A program made the translations under genes and the position numbers. Positions 30,404-38,922 of a DNA stretch of 64,000 nt are shown here, in pieces. Under the pieces are notes generated by a model. The model saw only the letters and a program-made list of their open reading frames with translations, was not told where the DNA came from and did not search any database. Positions within the stretch are counted from its first letter, which is position 1; each line of letters starts with the position of its first letter. The DNA is from Sporosarcina ureae (GTDB lineage Bacteria; Bacillota; Bacilli; Bacillales_A; Planococcaceae). The stretch lies in the NCBI RefSeq assembly GCF_002101375.1, contig NZ_CP015207.1, forward strand, positions 1,604,001 through 1,668,000. Direction: 5' to 3'.

Positions 30404-31405
30404 TTAAATAGTGATGGGTTCTTTGTTCAAAGGTTCCAAGTCAACTTCGAAGCCCATATCTTCAAGCATTTTTTGATCTTGATCGTTTTCTTGGCCGGCT
30501 GTTGTGAGGTAATCGCCGATAAAGATAGAGTTTGCAGCGTATAGGCCTAGTGGTTGTAGGCTTCTTAGATTAACTTCACGTCCACCTGAGATGCGGATTT
30601 CTTTGCTAGGATTAATGTAGCGGAACAGACACAGGACTTTTAAGCAGTAACGTGGCTCCAGTTCTGATGTCCCTTCTAATGGAGTTCCATCCACTGCATG
30701 CAGGAAGTTTACAGGTATTGAGTCTGCATCCAGTTCGTTTAGGCTGCGCGCCATAGAGATGATATCTTGCTTTGTTTCACGCATGCCGACGATGACACCT
30801 GAACATGGAGATATGCCTGCTTCTTTGGCAAGTCCTACAGTATTTACCCGATCATCGTATGTATGCGATGTAGTAATACTTTCGTGATGCTCTGCAGAAG
30901 TGTTCAAGTTGTGGTTGTAGCGGTCGACTCCCGCCTCTTTCAAACGAGTCGCTTGTCCTGGTTTCAAAATACCTAGACAAGCACATACCGTCATGCCTTT
31001 GTGTTTCTCTTTAATCTGTTTAACAGAATCAATGACAATGTCCAGTTCACTGTCACGCGGTCCCCGTCCACTTGCTACAATGCAATAGGTGCCCGCTTTA
31101 TTAGCAGCAGCACGTTCTGCACCTTCTAGTATTTCTTCCGATTTCATCATCGCATACTTTTCGACAGGTGCTTTTGAAATGATGGATTGTGCGCAATACC
31201 CACAGTTTTCTGGACATAATCCTGATTTCGTATTGATGATCATATTTAACTTTACTTTATTTCCAAAATAATGCGATCGAATTGAATACGTTGCGTGCAG
31301 TAATAATAGTAAATCTTCATCTGGGCTATTTAATATTGCGAGTGATTCCTCATCAGTTAATACATAACCTTCAAGTACTTGTGTAGCCAATCTTTGGTAG
31401 TTCAT
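30404..31405 (-). CDS. bioB: Biotin synthase
   Basis: BioB is a radical-SAM enzyme that inserts sulfur into dethiobiotin. The 333 residues carry the 4Fe-4S motif CPENCGYC (Cys64, Cys68, Cys71), the YNHNLNTS segment and the auxiliary-cluster region with Arg in KEIRISGGREVNLR. Its ATG shares one base with the bioY stop (TAATG), so the two are coupled. No other biotin synthesis genes are in the window, so the cell may rely on uptake of biotin or dethiobiotin. Confidence 0.96.
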   Translation of the reverse strand: MNYQRLATQVLEGYVLTDEESLAILNSPDEDLLLLLHATYSIRSHYFGNKVKLNMIINTKSGLCPENCGYCAQSIISKAPVEKYAMMKSEEILEGAERAAANKAGTYCIVASGRGPRDSELDIVIDSVKQIKEKHKGMTVCACLGILKPGQATRLKEAGVDRYNHNLNTSAEHHESITTSHTYDDRVNTVGLAKEAGISPCSGVIVGMRETKQDIISMARSLNELDADSIPVNFLHAVDGTPLEGTSELEPRYCLKVLCLFRYINPSKEIRISGGREVNLRSLQPLGLYAANSIFIGDYLTTAGQENDQDQKMLEDMGFEVDLEPLNKEPITI

Positions 31406-32004
31406 TATAACGTACGCCTCACTTTCAAGTGTTTTGACATTCTAAACGCGAATACGCCTGACAATACAGCAAGAGTTAAATCTTTCGGCAGTGGAGGCAT
31501 CATCCATAGCCAAGCAATCTTATAGGTAAACACGTCGGGTGCAGCAGCCCACATCTTGTACGCAAAATACATCCAACTTGTGCCTAGTATATAGTTGATT
31601 GCTGTAGCGACCAATGCTGCGGTAATAAAAGCAGACATGGTGTGTTTTCGCTCTACAATCTTTCCCGCTACATAAGCGATCAGAATAAATGTGAGAATAA
31701 AGCCAAACGTCGGACTCAAGATCTGACCGAAGCCTCCAGAAAATTTAGCAAAAACCGGCGCGCCCGCTAGCCCTATTAACATATAAACCGTCATCGATAA
31801 CGCACCTAGACGACTGCCAAGTAATAGTCCTGATAAGATTGCGAAAAATGTTTGCAATGTGATGGGTACTCCACCAACTACTAAAAACGGCACGAAGGAT
31901 GTAATATTCGCTCCAATCATCATTAACGCTGCGAACATCCCACTGTAGACAATAGTTAATGCGCTAAATCTACTTACCGGTCGTCTCTCTGTTGCTATTG
32001 TCAT
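31405..32004 (-). CDS. bioY: Biotin ECF transporter S component BioY
   Basis: BioY is the substrate-binding membrane component of an energy-coupling-factor biotin transporter. The 199-residue protein has about six membrane segments and the family signature GGVPITLQTFFAILSGLLLG near residue 50. ATG 32004 follows GAGGTG; the longer frame from 32070 runs through the operator and promoter. No EcfA/A'/T genes are adjacent, so it probably shares a general ECF module. Confidence 0.93.
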   Translation of the reverse strand: MTIATERRPVSRFSALTIVYSGMFAALMMIGANITSFVPFLVVGGVPITLQTFFAILSGLLLGSRLGALSMTVYMLIGLAGAPVFAKFSGGFGQILSPTFGFILTFILIAYVAGKIVERKHTMSAFITAALVATAINYILGTSWMYFAYKMWAAAPDVFTYKIAWLWMMPPLPKDLTLAVLSGVFAFRMSKHLKVRRTL

Positions 32005-32023
32005 TACGACACCTCTTTTTATA

Positions 32024-32055
32024 TTAGTTACCTCACAAATAATATCGGTTAACTC
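32024..32055 (-). promoter_or_regulatory. BirA-like biotin operator upstream of bioY
   Basis: Read on the minus strand the arms are GAGTTAACC and GGTAACTAA with a 14-bp spacer. This matches the BirA architecture (TTGTTAACC...GGTTAACAA) except for one base lost from the second arm. The site covers the -10 box of the bioY promoter. A third TTAGTTAACC at 32081-32090 may be an extra half-site. Confidence 0.75.
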
Positions 32056-32067
32056 ATTTATTGTCAA
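32039..32067 (-). promoter_or_regulatory. SigA-type promoter for bioY-bioB
   Basis: The minus strand reads -35 TTGACA (32062-32067), a 17-bp spacer, and -10 TATTAT (32039-32044). The spacer and -10 lie inside the BirA-like operator. Confidence 0.8.
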
Positions 32068-32103
32068 CATAATTTATTATTTAGTTAACCAATAAAAGTA
32101 GAC

Positions 32104-32135
32104 AAAAAAAGACTGCAGCATCACGCTGACAGTCT
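32104..32135 (-). terminator. Terminator at the end of the small membrane protein gene
   Basis: Arms AGACTG and CAGTCT with an inner AGC/GCT pairing (about 32110-32135) are followed on the minus strand by a T7 tract. The stem overlaps the stop codon of the gene at 32134. Confidence 0.8.
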
Positions 32136-32331
32136 ACTTCTTCTCATCAATCTGTTCTTCTTTTTCTTTTCGAAACAAAACACTTGAGATTAATCCACTA
32201 AATATAGCAGCCGCTATCGTAATGTACACACGCATATCATAAGCAACTTCCTCGTAACTGTTGCCTATCATAATCCAAGCAAGTGTACCTACAAGAACAG
32301 CGATTGGAAATGAGTATTTAAAGAATCGCAT
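32134..32331 (-). CDS. Small two-helix membrane protein, unknown function
   Basis: I do not recognise this 65-residue protein. It has two hydrophobic segments (about residues 7-24 and 36-53) and a charged tail ending FRKEKEEQIDEKK. A positive N-terminus suggests both ends face the cytoplasm. A GAGGTGAGG-type binding site precedes the ATG and a terminator ends it, which supports a real gene. It lies between bioY and the divergent SAM-riboswitch operon, with no shared operon partner. Confidence 0.75.
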   Translation of the reverse strand: MRFFKYSFPIAVLVGTLAWIMIGNSYEEVAYDMRVYITIAAAIFSGLISSVLFRKEKEEQIDEKK

Positions 32332-32429
32332 AATTCCTCACCTTTTTGAGTTGATTCTTGTATTTTATCATATATGCCACAATTTCTCTATGCTCTAACT
32401 CCGCACTTTGAACTTCACCAAACGTTCAC

Positions 32430-32458
32430 TTGACGGTATCCAACAAAGCCGCTATGAT
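32430..32458 (+). promoter_or_regulatory. SigA-type promoter for the SAM-I leader
   Basis: The plus strand reads -35 TTGACG (32430-32435), a 17-bp spacer, and -10 TATGAT (32453-32458), about 35 bp ahead of the riboswitch. Confidence 0.8.
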
Positions 32459-32493
32459 ATGGTTAGAATAATCGAAATAATTGAATAAGAAAC

Positions 32494-32612
32494 ATATCTT
32501 ATCAAGAGAAGCCGAGGGACTGGCCCGTCGACGCTTCAGCAACCAGCCATTTTGGCAAGGTGCTACTTCCAGCAGTCTGTCAAATCGACACACTGAAAAG
32601 ATGAGAGGGAAC
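32494..32612 (+). promoter_or_regulatory. SAM-I riboswitch (S box)
   Basis: The conserved core CTTATCAAGAGAAGCCGAGG, the CAGCAACC segment and GATGAGAGGGAA are present in order, as in Bacillus S-box leaders. SAM binding would favour the terminator at 32630-32660 and switch off yitJ-metH when methionine/SAM is plentiful. Confidence 0.96.
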
Positions 32613-32629
32613 TAGTCATTGAGATTACA

Positions 32630-32660
32630 AAGCCTTCTAATATACTTGAAGGCTTTTTTT
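32630..32660 (+). terminator. SAM-I riboswitch terminator
   Basis: Arms AAGCCTTC/GAAGGCTT are followed by a T7 tract, placed just after the aptamer and 30 bp before yitJ. Confidence 0.9.
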
Positions 32661-32689
32661 GATTAAAAAAAGCAAAGGGAGATGGAATT

Positions 32690-34549
32690 ATGTCATTGCT
32701 CGAGAAACTACAAACAAATGTCCTAACGGCAGATGGTGCAATGGGGACGATTTTATATTCTTACGGAATTGATTACTGTTATGAAGAACTAAACATAGAA
32801 AAGCCTGAAATTATAGAGCAAATTCACCAAGATTACATCACAGCCGGTGCAGATATTATCCAGACAAACACTTATAGTGCGAACGCAAACAAATTAGCTC
32901 GCTACGGTCTAGAAAGTCATGTTACAGAATTCAATAAGGCAGCTATGAAAATTGCAAAACGTGCAGCGGCACCTGGCGGGCAATTTGTACTTGGAACAAT
33001 AGGCGGCTTGCGGGGGATACGTAAAAGCGATGCTACATTGGATGAAATAGAAAAAGTCGTACTAGAACAAGCCAATGCATTATTGGCAGGTGATCCTGAT
33101 GGTCTTCTATTAGAGACGTATTATGACTTTGAAGAGTTATCATCCGTAGTTACAACATTAAAGAAAATCACGGATGTCCCATTGATTGCACAAGTTTCTA
33201 TGCATGATCCCGGCGTATTGCAGAACGGACTTTCATTAAACGCCGCACTTCATCAGCTCGAGTCTCTTGGAGCAGATATCGTAGGAGTCAATTGTCGATT
33301 AGGTCCTTACCACACGATTCAAGCATTCGATAATGTGACATTACCGGAAAAAGCATTTTTATCCGCATATCCAAACGCCAGTCTATTAGATGTTGAGGAT
33401 GGCCGTATTGTCTATGAATCAGAAGCAGAATACTTTGGACGCGCTGCCGTATTACTTCGTGATCAAGGCGTTCGGCTGATTGGTGGATGTTGCGGGACAA
33501 CACCTAAGCATATTAAAGCTGCGAAAACACAGTTAGCGCGACTGACACCTATCACAGAAAAGGTTGTACAACCGGCAAAACCTATCGTGATTCATGAAGC
33601 GGGTCCTGCAAAACATCAACCTCTTCATGAAAAAGCGAAAACAGAGCGTACAGTAATTGTAGAACTAGATACACCACGCCACTTGGAAACGGACGATTAT
33701 ATCAAAGGTGCAAATATGTTATATGACGCTGGAGTTGACGCTATAACAATGGCAGATAATTCACTTGCTTCCCCTCGCATCAGCAACATGGCGATGGGCT
33801 CGATCGTTAAGATGCAACATAATATCCGCCCGCTTGTACATTTAACGTGTCGGGATCACAATCTTATCGGCTTACAATCACATTTGATGGGGCTTGATGC
33901 ATTAGGTATTCACGATATCCTAGCTGTAACAGGCGATCCGACAAAAGTTGGGGACTTCCCCGGTGCTACAAGTGTCTACGATGTATCCAGCATGGAGTTA
34001 TTGCAATTGATTAAGAAATTGAATGAAGGGATTTCATTCTCTGGTAAGCCGTTGCGCAAGAAAGCCAGCTTCTCCATTTCAGCAGCTTTCAATCCGAACG
34101 TACGTGTAATCGATCGTGCTGTACAACGGCTTGAGAAGAAAATTGAAGCGGGTGCGGACTATTTCATCACTCAGCCAGTTTATACGAAAGAAAAGATTAT
34201 CGATGTATATGAAGCAACAAAACACTTGGATACACCGATCTTCATCGGTATCATGCCATTGACGAATATACGAAATGCAGAGTTCCTGCATCACGAGGTA
34301 CCGGGCATCAAGCTTTCAGAAGATGTGTTGGAAAGAATGCGTGAATGCGGAGAGGATCGCGAAAGATCAACTGAAACAGGTCTTGAAATCGCAAAAGAAT
34401 TGATAGATACAGCGGCACAATATTTTAATGGGCTGTATCTCATCACACCATTCCTGCGCTACGATATGACATTAGAGTTGTATGAGTATATTAAGAAAAT
34501 AGACCAGCAGAAGGAGAGGGAATTAACACATGCAGAGACATCCTATTGA
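32690..34549 (+). CDS. yitJ: Bifunctional homocysteine S-methyltransferase / methylenetetrahydrofolate reductase
   Basis: The 619-residue protein joins an N-terminal zinc homocysteine methyltransferase domain (zinc ligands Cys202 in GVNCRLGP and Cys267-Cys268 in GGCCGTT) to a C-terminal MTHFR TIM barrel from about residue 315. That barrel has ADNSLASPR, HDILAVTGDP and YFITQPVY. This is the YitJ architecture. The reductase half makes 5-methyl-THF, the methyl donor for MetH. AAAGGGAGAT precedes ATG 32690. It overlaps metH by 20 bp and is under SAM-I control. Confidence 0.95.
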   Translation: MSLLEKLQTNVLTADGAMGTILYSYGIDYCYEELNIEKPEIIEQIHQDYITAGADIIQTNTYSANANKLARYGLESHVTEFNKAAMKIAKRAAAPGGQFVLGTIGGLRGIRKSDATLDEIEKVVLEQANALLAGDPDGLLLETYYDFEELSSVVTTLKKITDVPLIAQVSMHDPGVLQNGLSLNAALHQLESLGADIVGVNCRLGPYHTIQAFDNVTLPEKAFLSAYPNASLLDVEDGRIVYESEAEYFGRAAVLLRDQGVRLIGGCCGTTPKHIKAAKTQLARLTPITEKVVQPAKPIVIHEAGPAKHQPLHEKAKTERTVIVELDTPRHLETDDYIKGANMLYDAGVDAITMADNSLASPRISNMAMGSIVKMQHNIRPLVHLTCRDHNLIGLQSHLMGLDALGIHDILAVTGDPTKVGDFPGATSVYDVSSMELLQLIKKLNEGISFSGKPLRKKASFSISAAFNPNVRVIDRAVQRLEKKIEAGADYFITQPVYTKEKIIDVYEATKHLDTPIFIGIMPLTNIRNAEFLHHEVPGIKLSEDVLERMRECGEDRERSTETGLEIAKELIDTAAQYFNGLYLITPFLRYDMTLELYEYIKKIDQQKERELTHAETSY

Positions 34550-37500
34550 AGAACAACTAGATAAACGAATCCTGATCATTGATGGTGCGATGGGGACGAT
34601 GCTGCAAGCGGAAGATTTCTCGACGGAAGACTTCGGCGGAGAAGAATATGATGGATGTAATGAATACATGAGTGTGTTGCGCCCCGACGTCTTGGAGAAA
34701 ATTCACGATGAATATTTAGAAGCCGGTGCTGATATCATTTGTACGAATACATTTGGCGGCACTCCCCTAGTACTAAATGAATTTTCACTTGGTCATCGTG
34801 CAGATGAAATTAATGCAAAGTCTGTAGAGATAGCGAAAAAAAGTGCGGCGAAGTTTTCTACTCCAGAATGGCCACGTTTTGTCGCAGGTGCGATCGGACC
34901 TACGACAAAAACGCTTTCGGTCACGGGCGGTATTACGTTCGATGAACTATCCAATGATTTTTATGTACAGGCTAAAGCGCTTATAGAAGCAGGCAGTGAT
35001 TTGATACTGATGGAAACGAGTCAGGATATGCTGAATGTGAAAGCTGGAACAATTGGTATTAAAAAGGCATTTGAAGAGCTTGGACGCGAAATTCCTATCA
35101 TGATTTCAGGTACGATCGAACCGATGGGTACAACACTTGCTGGACAAAGTATTGAAGCATTCTATATTTCCATTGAACACGTCCATCCACTTTCGGTGGG
35201 TTTAAACTGTGCGACAGGTCCAGAATTCATGACGGACCATTTGCGTTCATTATCGGACTTAGCGACAAGCTACGTAACCTGCTATCCAAATGCGGGATTG
35301 CCAGATGAGGAAGGACATTATCATGAATCTCCTGAATCACTATCGAAAAAACTGGAAGGCTTCGCTGAAAAAGGTTGGTTGAACATGGTGGGCGGCTGCT
35401 GCGGTACAACGCCTGATCATATTCGCGCAATACGTGAGGTAGTTAAAGATAAGGCTCCACGCAAGATGCCCGAAAACCCTCATGGTCATGCTATTTCAGG
35501 GATTGAACCTTTGCTTTACGACGATACATTGCGTCCATTATTAATTGGTGAACGTACAAACGTTATCGGTTCACGTAAATTCAAACAACTAATTGTAGAG
35601 GAAAAGTTTGAAGAAGCTGCTGAAATCGCACGAGCACAAGTAAAACGTGGTGCTCACGTATTAGATATTTGTCTTGCGAACCCTGACCGTGATGAATTGT
35701 ACGATATGACTCGTTTCATGAAAGAAGTCGTGAAAAAAGTCAAAGTTCCTCTTGTCATCGACTCTACGGACGAAAACGTTATTGCGGAGGCGCTGAAATT
35801 TTCGCAAGGTAAAGCAATCATTAACTCTATTAACTTAGAAGATGGTGAAGAACGCTTTGATGCTGTACTTCCTTTAGTAAAAAAATATGGAGCAGCTGTC
35901 GTTGTAGGAACGATTGATGAAATCGGGATGGCAGTTACGAGAGAACGTAAACTAGAAGTCGCCTTGCGTTCTTATGATTTACTCGTCAATAAATGGGAGA
36001 TCCCACCAGAAGATATCATTTTTGATCCACTTGTCTTCCCTGTTGGTACAGGCGACGCGCAATACATCGGATCAGCGGTGGAGACGATTGAAGGAATTCG
36101 ATTAATCAAAGAAAAACTACCGCGCACCTTAACGACTCTCGGTGTCAGCAACGTATCTTTCGGGTTACCTCCTGTTGGTCGTGAAGTGTTGAATGCCGTG
36201 TATTTGTATCACTGTACACAAGCAGGTCTAGATTATGCGATTGTAAATACAGAGAAACTTGAACGCTTTGCATCGATTCCAGAAGCAGAAATCAAGCTGG
36301 CAAACGACTTGCTGTTTACAACAACTGATGAAACATTAGCAGAGTTTACGGATTTCTATCGTGGGAAGAAAAAAGAAAAGTCAGAAGATGACATTCCAAA
36401 AACCGTGCCTGATCGTCTTGCATACTATGTAGTGGAAGGTACAAAAGAAGGTTTAATTCCTGACTTGGAAACAGCTTTAAAGACATATGATGAACCACTC
36501 GATATCATCAATGGTCCTTTAATGAAAGGAATGGCTGAAGTTGGACGACTATTCAATGATAACCAACTGATCGTAGCTGAAGTTCTTCAAAGTGCTGAAG
36601 TCATGAAAGCTTCTGTTTCCTATCTTGAACAATTTATGGATAAGAAAGAAGACGATAGTGGGAAAGGCAAGATTATTCTTGCAACTGTAAAAGGTGACGT
36701 ACATGATATCGGAAAAAACCTCGTGGAAATCATCTTAAGTAATAACGGATTTAAAGTAATAGACATCGGGATTAAAGTTACTCCAGCTGCATTAATTGAA
36801 GTGATTCGTAAAGAAAAACCAGACATCGTAGGACTATCAGGACTTCTTGTAAAGTCTGCACAACAGATGGTGTTGACGGCACAGGACTTTAAGGCAGCAG
36901 GAATTGACACACCGGTAATGGTAGGTGGAGCTGCATTAACAAGACGCTTTACTGAAACAAAGATTGCACCCGAGTATGACGGCCCTGTTATTTTTGCAAA
37001 AGACGCGATGCAAGGCCTTGATTTAGCAAACCGTCTCCAAAGTAATGACAAAGGCACGCTACTCGAGGAATTAGCAGATAGTATAGAGAAACGTGAAACC
37101 AATGATGCGATTAAAGCAAGTCGAGATACTTCAGCGGTTGCAGTGAAGCCACGTCCTGTGAAAACGGTACGCACCGATGTTCCTGTATTCACCCCAACTG
37201 ATTTACGCAGACGGGTCGTGAAAGATTACTCGGTTGCCCACCTACATCCTTACGTAAATATGCGTACACTTATTGGTCACCACTTAGGCCTACGAGGAAA
37301 TGTCGATAAAATGCTTGAAAGAAAAGAAGAACGCGCAGTACAACTTCATGACATGGTGACTGGATTCTTGAAGTCCGACAAGATGAGAGCTTCCGGTATT
37401 TATCAATTCTTCCCAGCCCAAGCAGACGGCGATGACGTAATCATTTATGATCCGAAAGATTCAAAAACTGAAATTGAACGATTTACGTTCCCGCGTCAAG

Positions 37501-37967
37501 AAAAAGACCCATTCCTATGTTTGGCTGATTACTTGAAAACAGTGCAAAGTGGCGAAATGGACTACGTTGCATTCATGCAAGTGACCGCTGGTAAAGGGGT
37601 CCGTGATTATGCAAACAAACTGAAGGAAGAAGGAAAATTCCTTGAAAGCCACGCATTCCAAGCAACTGCATTGGAATTAGCGGAAGGTTTCGCTGAACGG
37701 ATTCACCAAGAAATTCGTGATCAATGGGGATTCCCTGACCCAACAGACTTTACCATGCTCGAACGTTTCGCAGCTAAATACCAAGGTCAGCGATTCTCAT
37801 TCGGCTACCCTGCTTGTCCAAATCTAGAAGATCAAGCTAAACTCTTCGGCCTCATCAAACCGGAAGATCACGGCGTCGTGCTAACCGAAGAATTCATGAT
37901 GGAACCAGAAGCATCCGTATCAGCCATCGTCTTCGCACACCCCGACGCACGATACTTTAACGCATAA
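34530..37967 (+). CDS. metH: Methionine synthase, cobalamin-dependent
   Basis: MetH transfers the methyl group of methyl-THF to homocysteine via cobalamin. The 1145 residues hold four modules. The zinc homocysteine domain (GGCCGTTPDHIRAI near 295) comes first. A pterin domain (LLIGERTNVIGSRKF, about 340-600) follows. Next is the B12 cap and binding domain (VKGDVHDIGKN, base-off His near 725; GLSGLLVKS). The SAM-dependent reactivation domain comes last (FSFGYPACPNLEDQ). Complete length implies an intact enzyme. It starts within the end of yitJ, and function requires B12 supply. Confidence 0.97.
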   Translation: MQRHPIEEQLDKRILIIDGAMGTMLQAEDFSTEDFGGEEYDGCNEYMSVLRPDVLEKIHDEYLEAGADIICTNTFGGTPLVLNEFSLGHRADEINAKSVEIAKKSAAKFSTPEWPRFVAGAIGPTTKTLSVTGGITFDELSNDFYVQAKALIEAGSDLILMETSQDMLNVKAGTIGIKKAFEELGREIPIMISGTIEPMGTTLAGQSIEAFYISIEHVHPLSVGLNCATGPEFMTDHLRSLSDLATSYVTCYPNAGLPDEEGHYHESPESLSKKLEGFAEKGWLNMVGGCCGTTPDHIRAIREVVKDKAPRKMPENPHGHAISGIEPLLYDDTLRPLLIGERTNVIGSRKFKQLIVEEKFEEAAEIARAQVKRGAHVLDICLANPDRDELYDMTRFMKEVVKKVKVPLVIDSTDENVIAEALKFSQGKAIINSINLEDGEERFDAVLPLVKKYGAAVVVGTIDEIGMAVTRERKLEVALRSYDLLVNKWEIPPEDIIFDPLVFPVGTGDAQYIGSAVETIEGIRLIKEKLPRTLTTLGVSNVSFGLPPVGREVLNAVYLYHCTQAGLDYAIVNTEKLERFASIPEAEIKLANDLLFTTTDETLAEFTDFYRGKKKEKSEDDIPKTVPDRLAYYVVEGTKEGLIPDLETALKTYDEPLDIINGPLMKGMAEVGRLFNDNQLIVAEVLQSAEVMKASVSYLEQFMDKKEDDSGKGKIILATVKGDVHDIGKNLVEIILSNNGFKVIDIGIKVTPAALIEVIRKEKPDIVGLSGLLVKSAQQMVLTAQDFKAAGIDTPVMVGGAALTRRFTETKIAPEYDGPVIFAKDAMQGLDLANRLQSNDKGTLLEELADSIEKRETNDAIKASRDTSAVAVKPRPVKTVRTDVPVFTPTDLRRRVVKDYSVAHLHPYVNMRTLIGHHLGLRGNVDKMLERKEERAVQLHDMVTGFLKSDKMRASGIYQFFPAQADGDDVIIYDPKDSKTEIERFTFPRQEKDPFLCLADYLKTVQSGEMDYVAFMQVTAGKGVRDYANKLKEEGKFLESHAFQATALELAEGFAERIHQEIRDQWGFPDPTDFTMLERFAAKYQGQRFSFGYPACPNLEDQAKLFGLIKPEDHGVVLTEEFMMEPEASVSAIVFAHPDARYFNA

Positions 37968-38016
37968 CCCTAATGCTAAAAGCGCCGTCTAGACTCGACA
38001 GGCGTTGGAGGAAATA

Positions 38017-38061
38017 AAAGAATCCGCCATCTCTGAAATACTAGAGTTGGCGGATTCTTCG
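38017..38061. terminator. Bidirectional terminator between metH and the CotD-like gene
   Basis: Long arms AAGAATCCGCCA/TGGCGGATTCTT extended by CTCT/AGAG flank an 8-nt loop. T/A-rich flanks on both sides suit convergent transcription from metH (+) and the coat gene (-). Confidence 0.85.
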
Positions 38062-38074
38062 TATTAAAAAATGA

Positions 38075-38407
38075 TTAGCGGCATCTTCTGCGGCGGTGAC
38101 AACCTTCGCCACCCCACATACCTCCATATCCCGGCCCTCTTCCTGGCATGATAGTAGAGCCCATAACATTTTCAGTAGTTTCTGTATAGTAGTGCTGTGG
38201 CACACCGACTACGTGGTGTCGATTCACATTCACGATCGGATGAATAAATGGCATTTCCTGTTTAGTGAAGCAATCGTTAAAGCGATATTGCGGTGGGCAA
38301 AAAACGGGTTGAAAACCTTGCTGACCATGCATACCTTGATGATGCTGATGGTGTCCCCATCCCTGCTGACCATGTCCGCCTGACATTCCACAATGTCCTT
38401 GATTCAT
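38075..38407 (-). CDS. Spore coat protein, CotD-like
   Basis: The 110-residue protein is rich in His, Gly and Gln at the N-terminus (GWGHHQHHQGMHGQQG) and ends in a Cys/Arg cluster (CHRRRRCR). Its middle, FIHPIVNVNRHHVVGVPQHY, resembles the His/Pro core of Bacillus CotD inner-coat proteins. AAGGAGGTGG precedes ATG 38407. A CATGTAATA element (38428-38436, minus strand) with AC 15 bp upstream loosely resembles a SigK -10/-35 pair, which would fit late mother-cell expression. The family call is moderate. Confidence 0.72.
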   Translation of the reverse strand: MNQGHCGMSGGHGQQGWGHHQHHQGMHGQQGFQPVFCPPQYRFNDCFTKQEMPFIHPIVNVNRHHVVGVPQHYYTETTENVMGSTIMPGRGPGYGGMWGGEGCHRRRRCR

Positions 38408-38484
38408 TTCTCCACCTCCTTATACCTTATTACATGCGAGCTAACACATTTGTTACGGGCTACCGCCATAGTATAGTGAAAAAT

Positions 38485-38530
38485 AAATAGCAATGACCTT
38501 TATCATTAGAGATAAAAGTCATTGCTATTT
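38485..38530 (-). terminator. Terminator after the 56-residue orphan gene
   Basis: Arms of 20 bp (AAATAGCAATGAC.../...GTCATTGCTATTT) pair fully on the minus-strand RNA, with one G-U, and are followed by ATTTTTCAC. It separates the orphan gene from the CotD-like gene downstream. Confidence 0.8.
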
Positions 38531-38574
38531 TGTTAATAAGCTATTTATAACTCACAGCTTCTCCGTATAGAAGG

Positions 38575-38745
38575 CTACTCATAACCTAGACTATTTTCTA
38601 TTGATTCTGGTTTCTTCACAATAAATTTACACCCGTTTAATGCGCTATGGACCGGAGCACCTTCACCTACCATATTCTCAGAGTGTAAAAAGTCAGAGTC
38701 GCGACGCAACGCCAGCTCAGCTGGATGAATGTATTGGCGTTTCAT
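38575..38745 (-). CDS. Small protein of unknown function (56 aa)
   Basis: I do not recognise this protein. It begins MKRQYIHPAELALRRDSDFL and has no membrane segment; a single Cys lies in ALNGCKFIV. ATG 38745 follows AAGGAGTGG at ideal distance, and a strong terminator lies 45 bp after its stop, so it looks like a genuine monocistronic gene. A longer frame from 38805 would include the ribosome binding site. Its place beside a coat protein gene might hint at a sporulation role, but nothing in the sequence shows that. Confidence 0.72.
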   Translation of the reverse strand: MKRQYIHPAELALRRDSDFLHSENMVGEGAPVHSALNGCKFIVKKPESIENSLGYE

Positions 38746-38922
38746 ACCTTTCCACTCCTTCTTTTTTATATGATATGATGCACAAGACAAATCGATCCTA
38801 ATCATCTTCTCTTATATACTAACCACAAAGTAATTCACTCTATTCAGTTTAATGAGCATGAGTGAAGTTAAAACTATGTGGGTATAGTACGATATCACCT
38901 ATTTTTAAAGGAGAGAATATAT

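Noticed and set aside
36620..37192. 190-codon frame opposite metH
   Set aside because: Mirror of the MetH cobalamin domain coding region; no ribosome binding site or independent signals.
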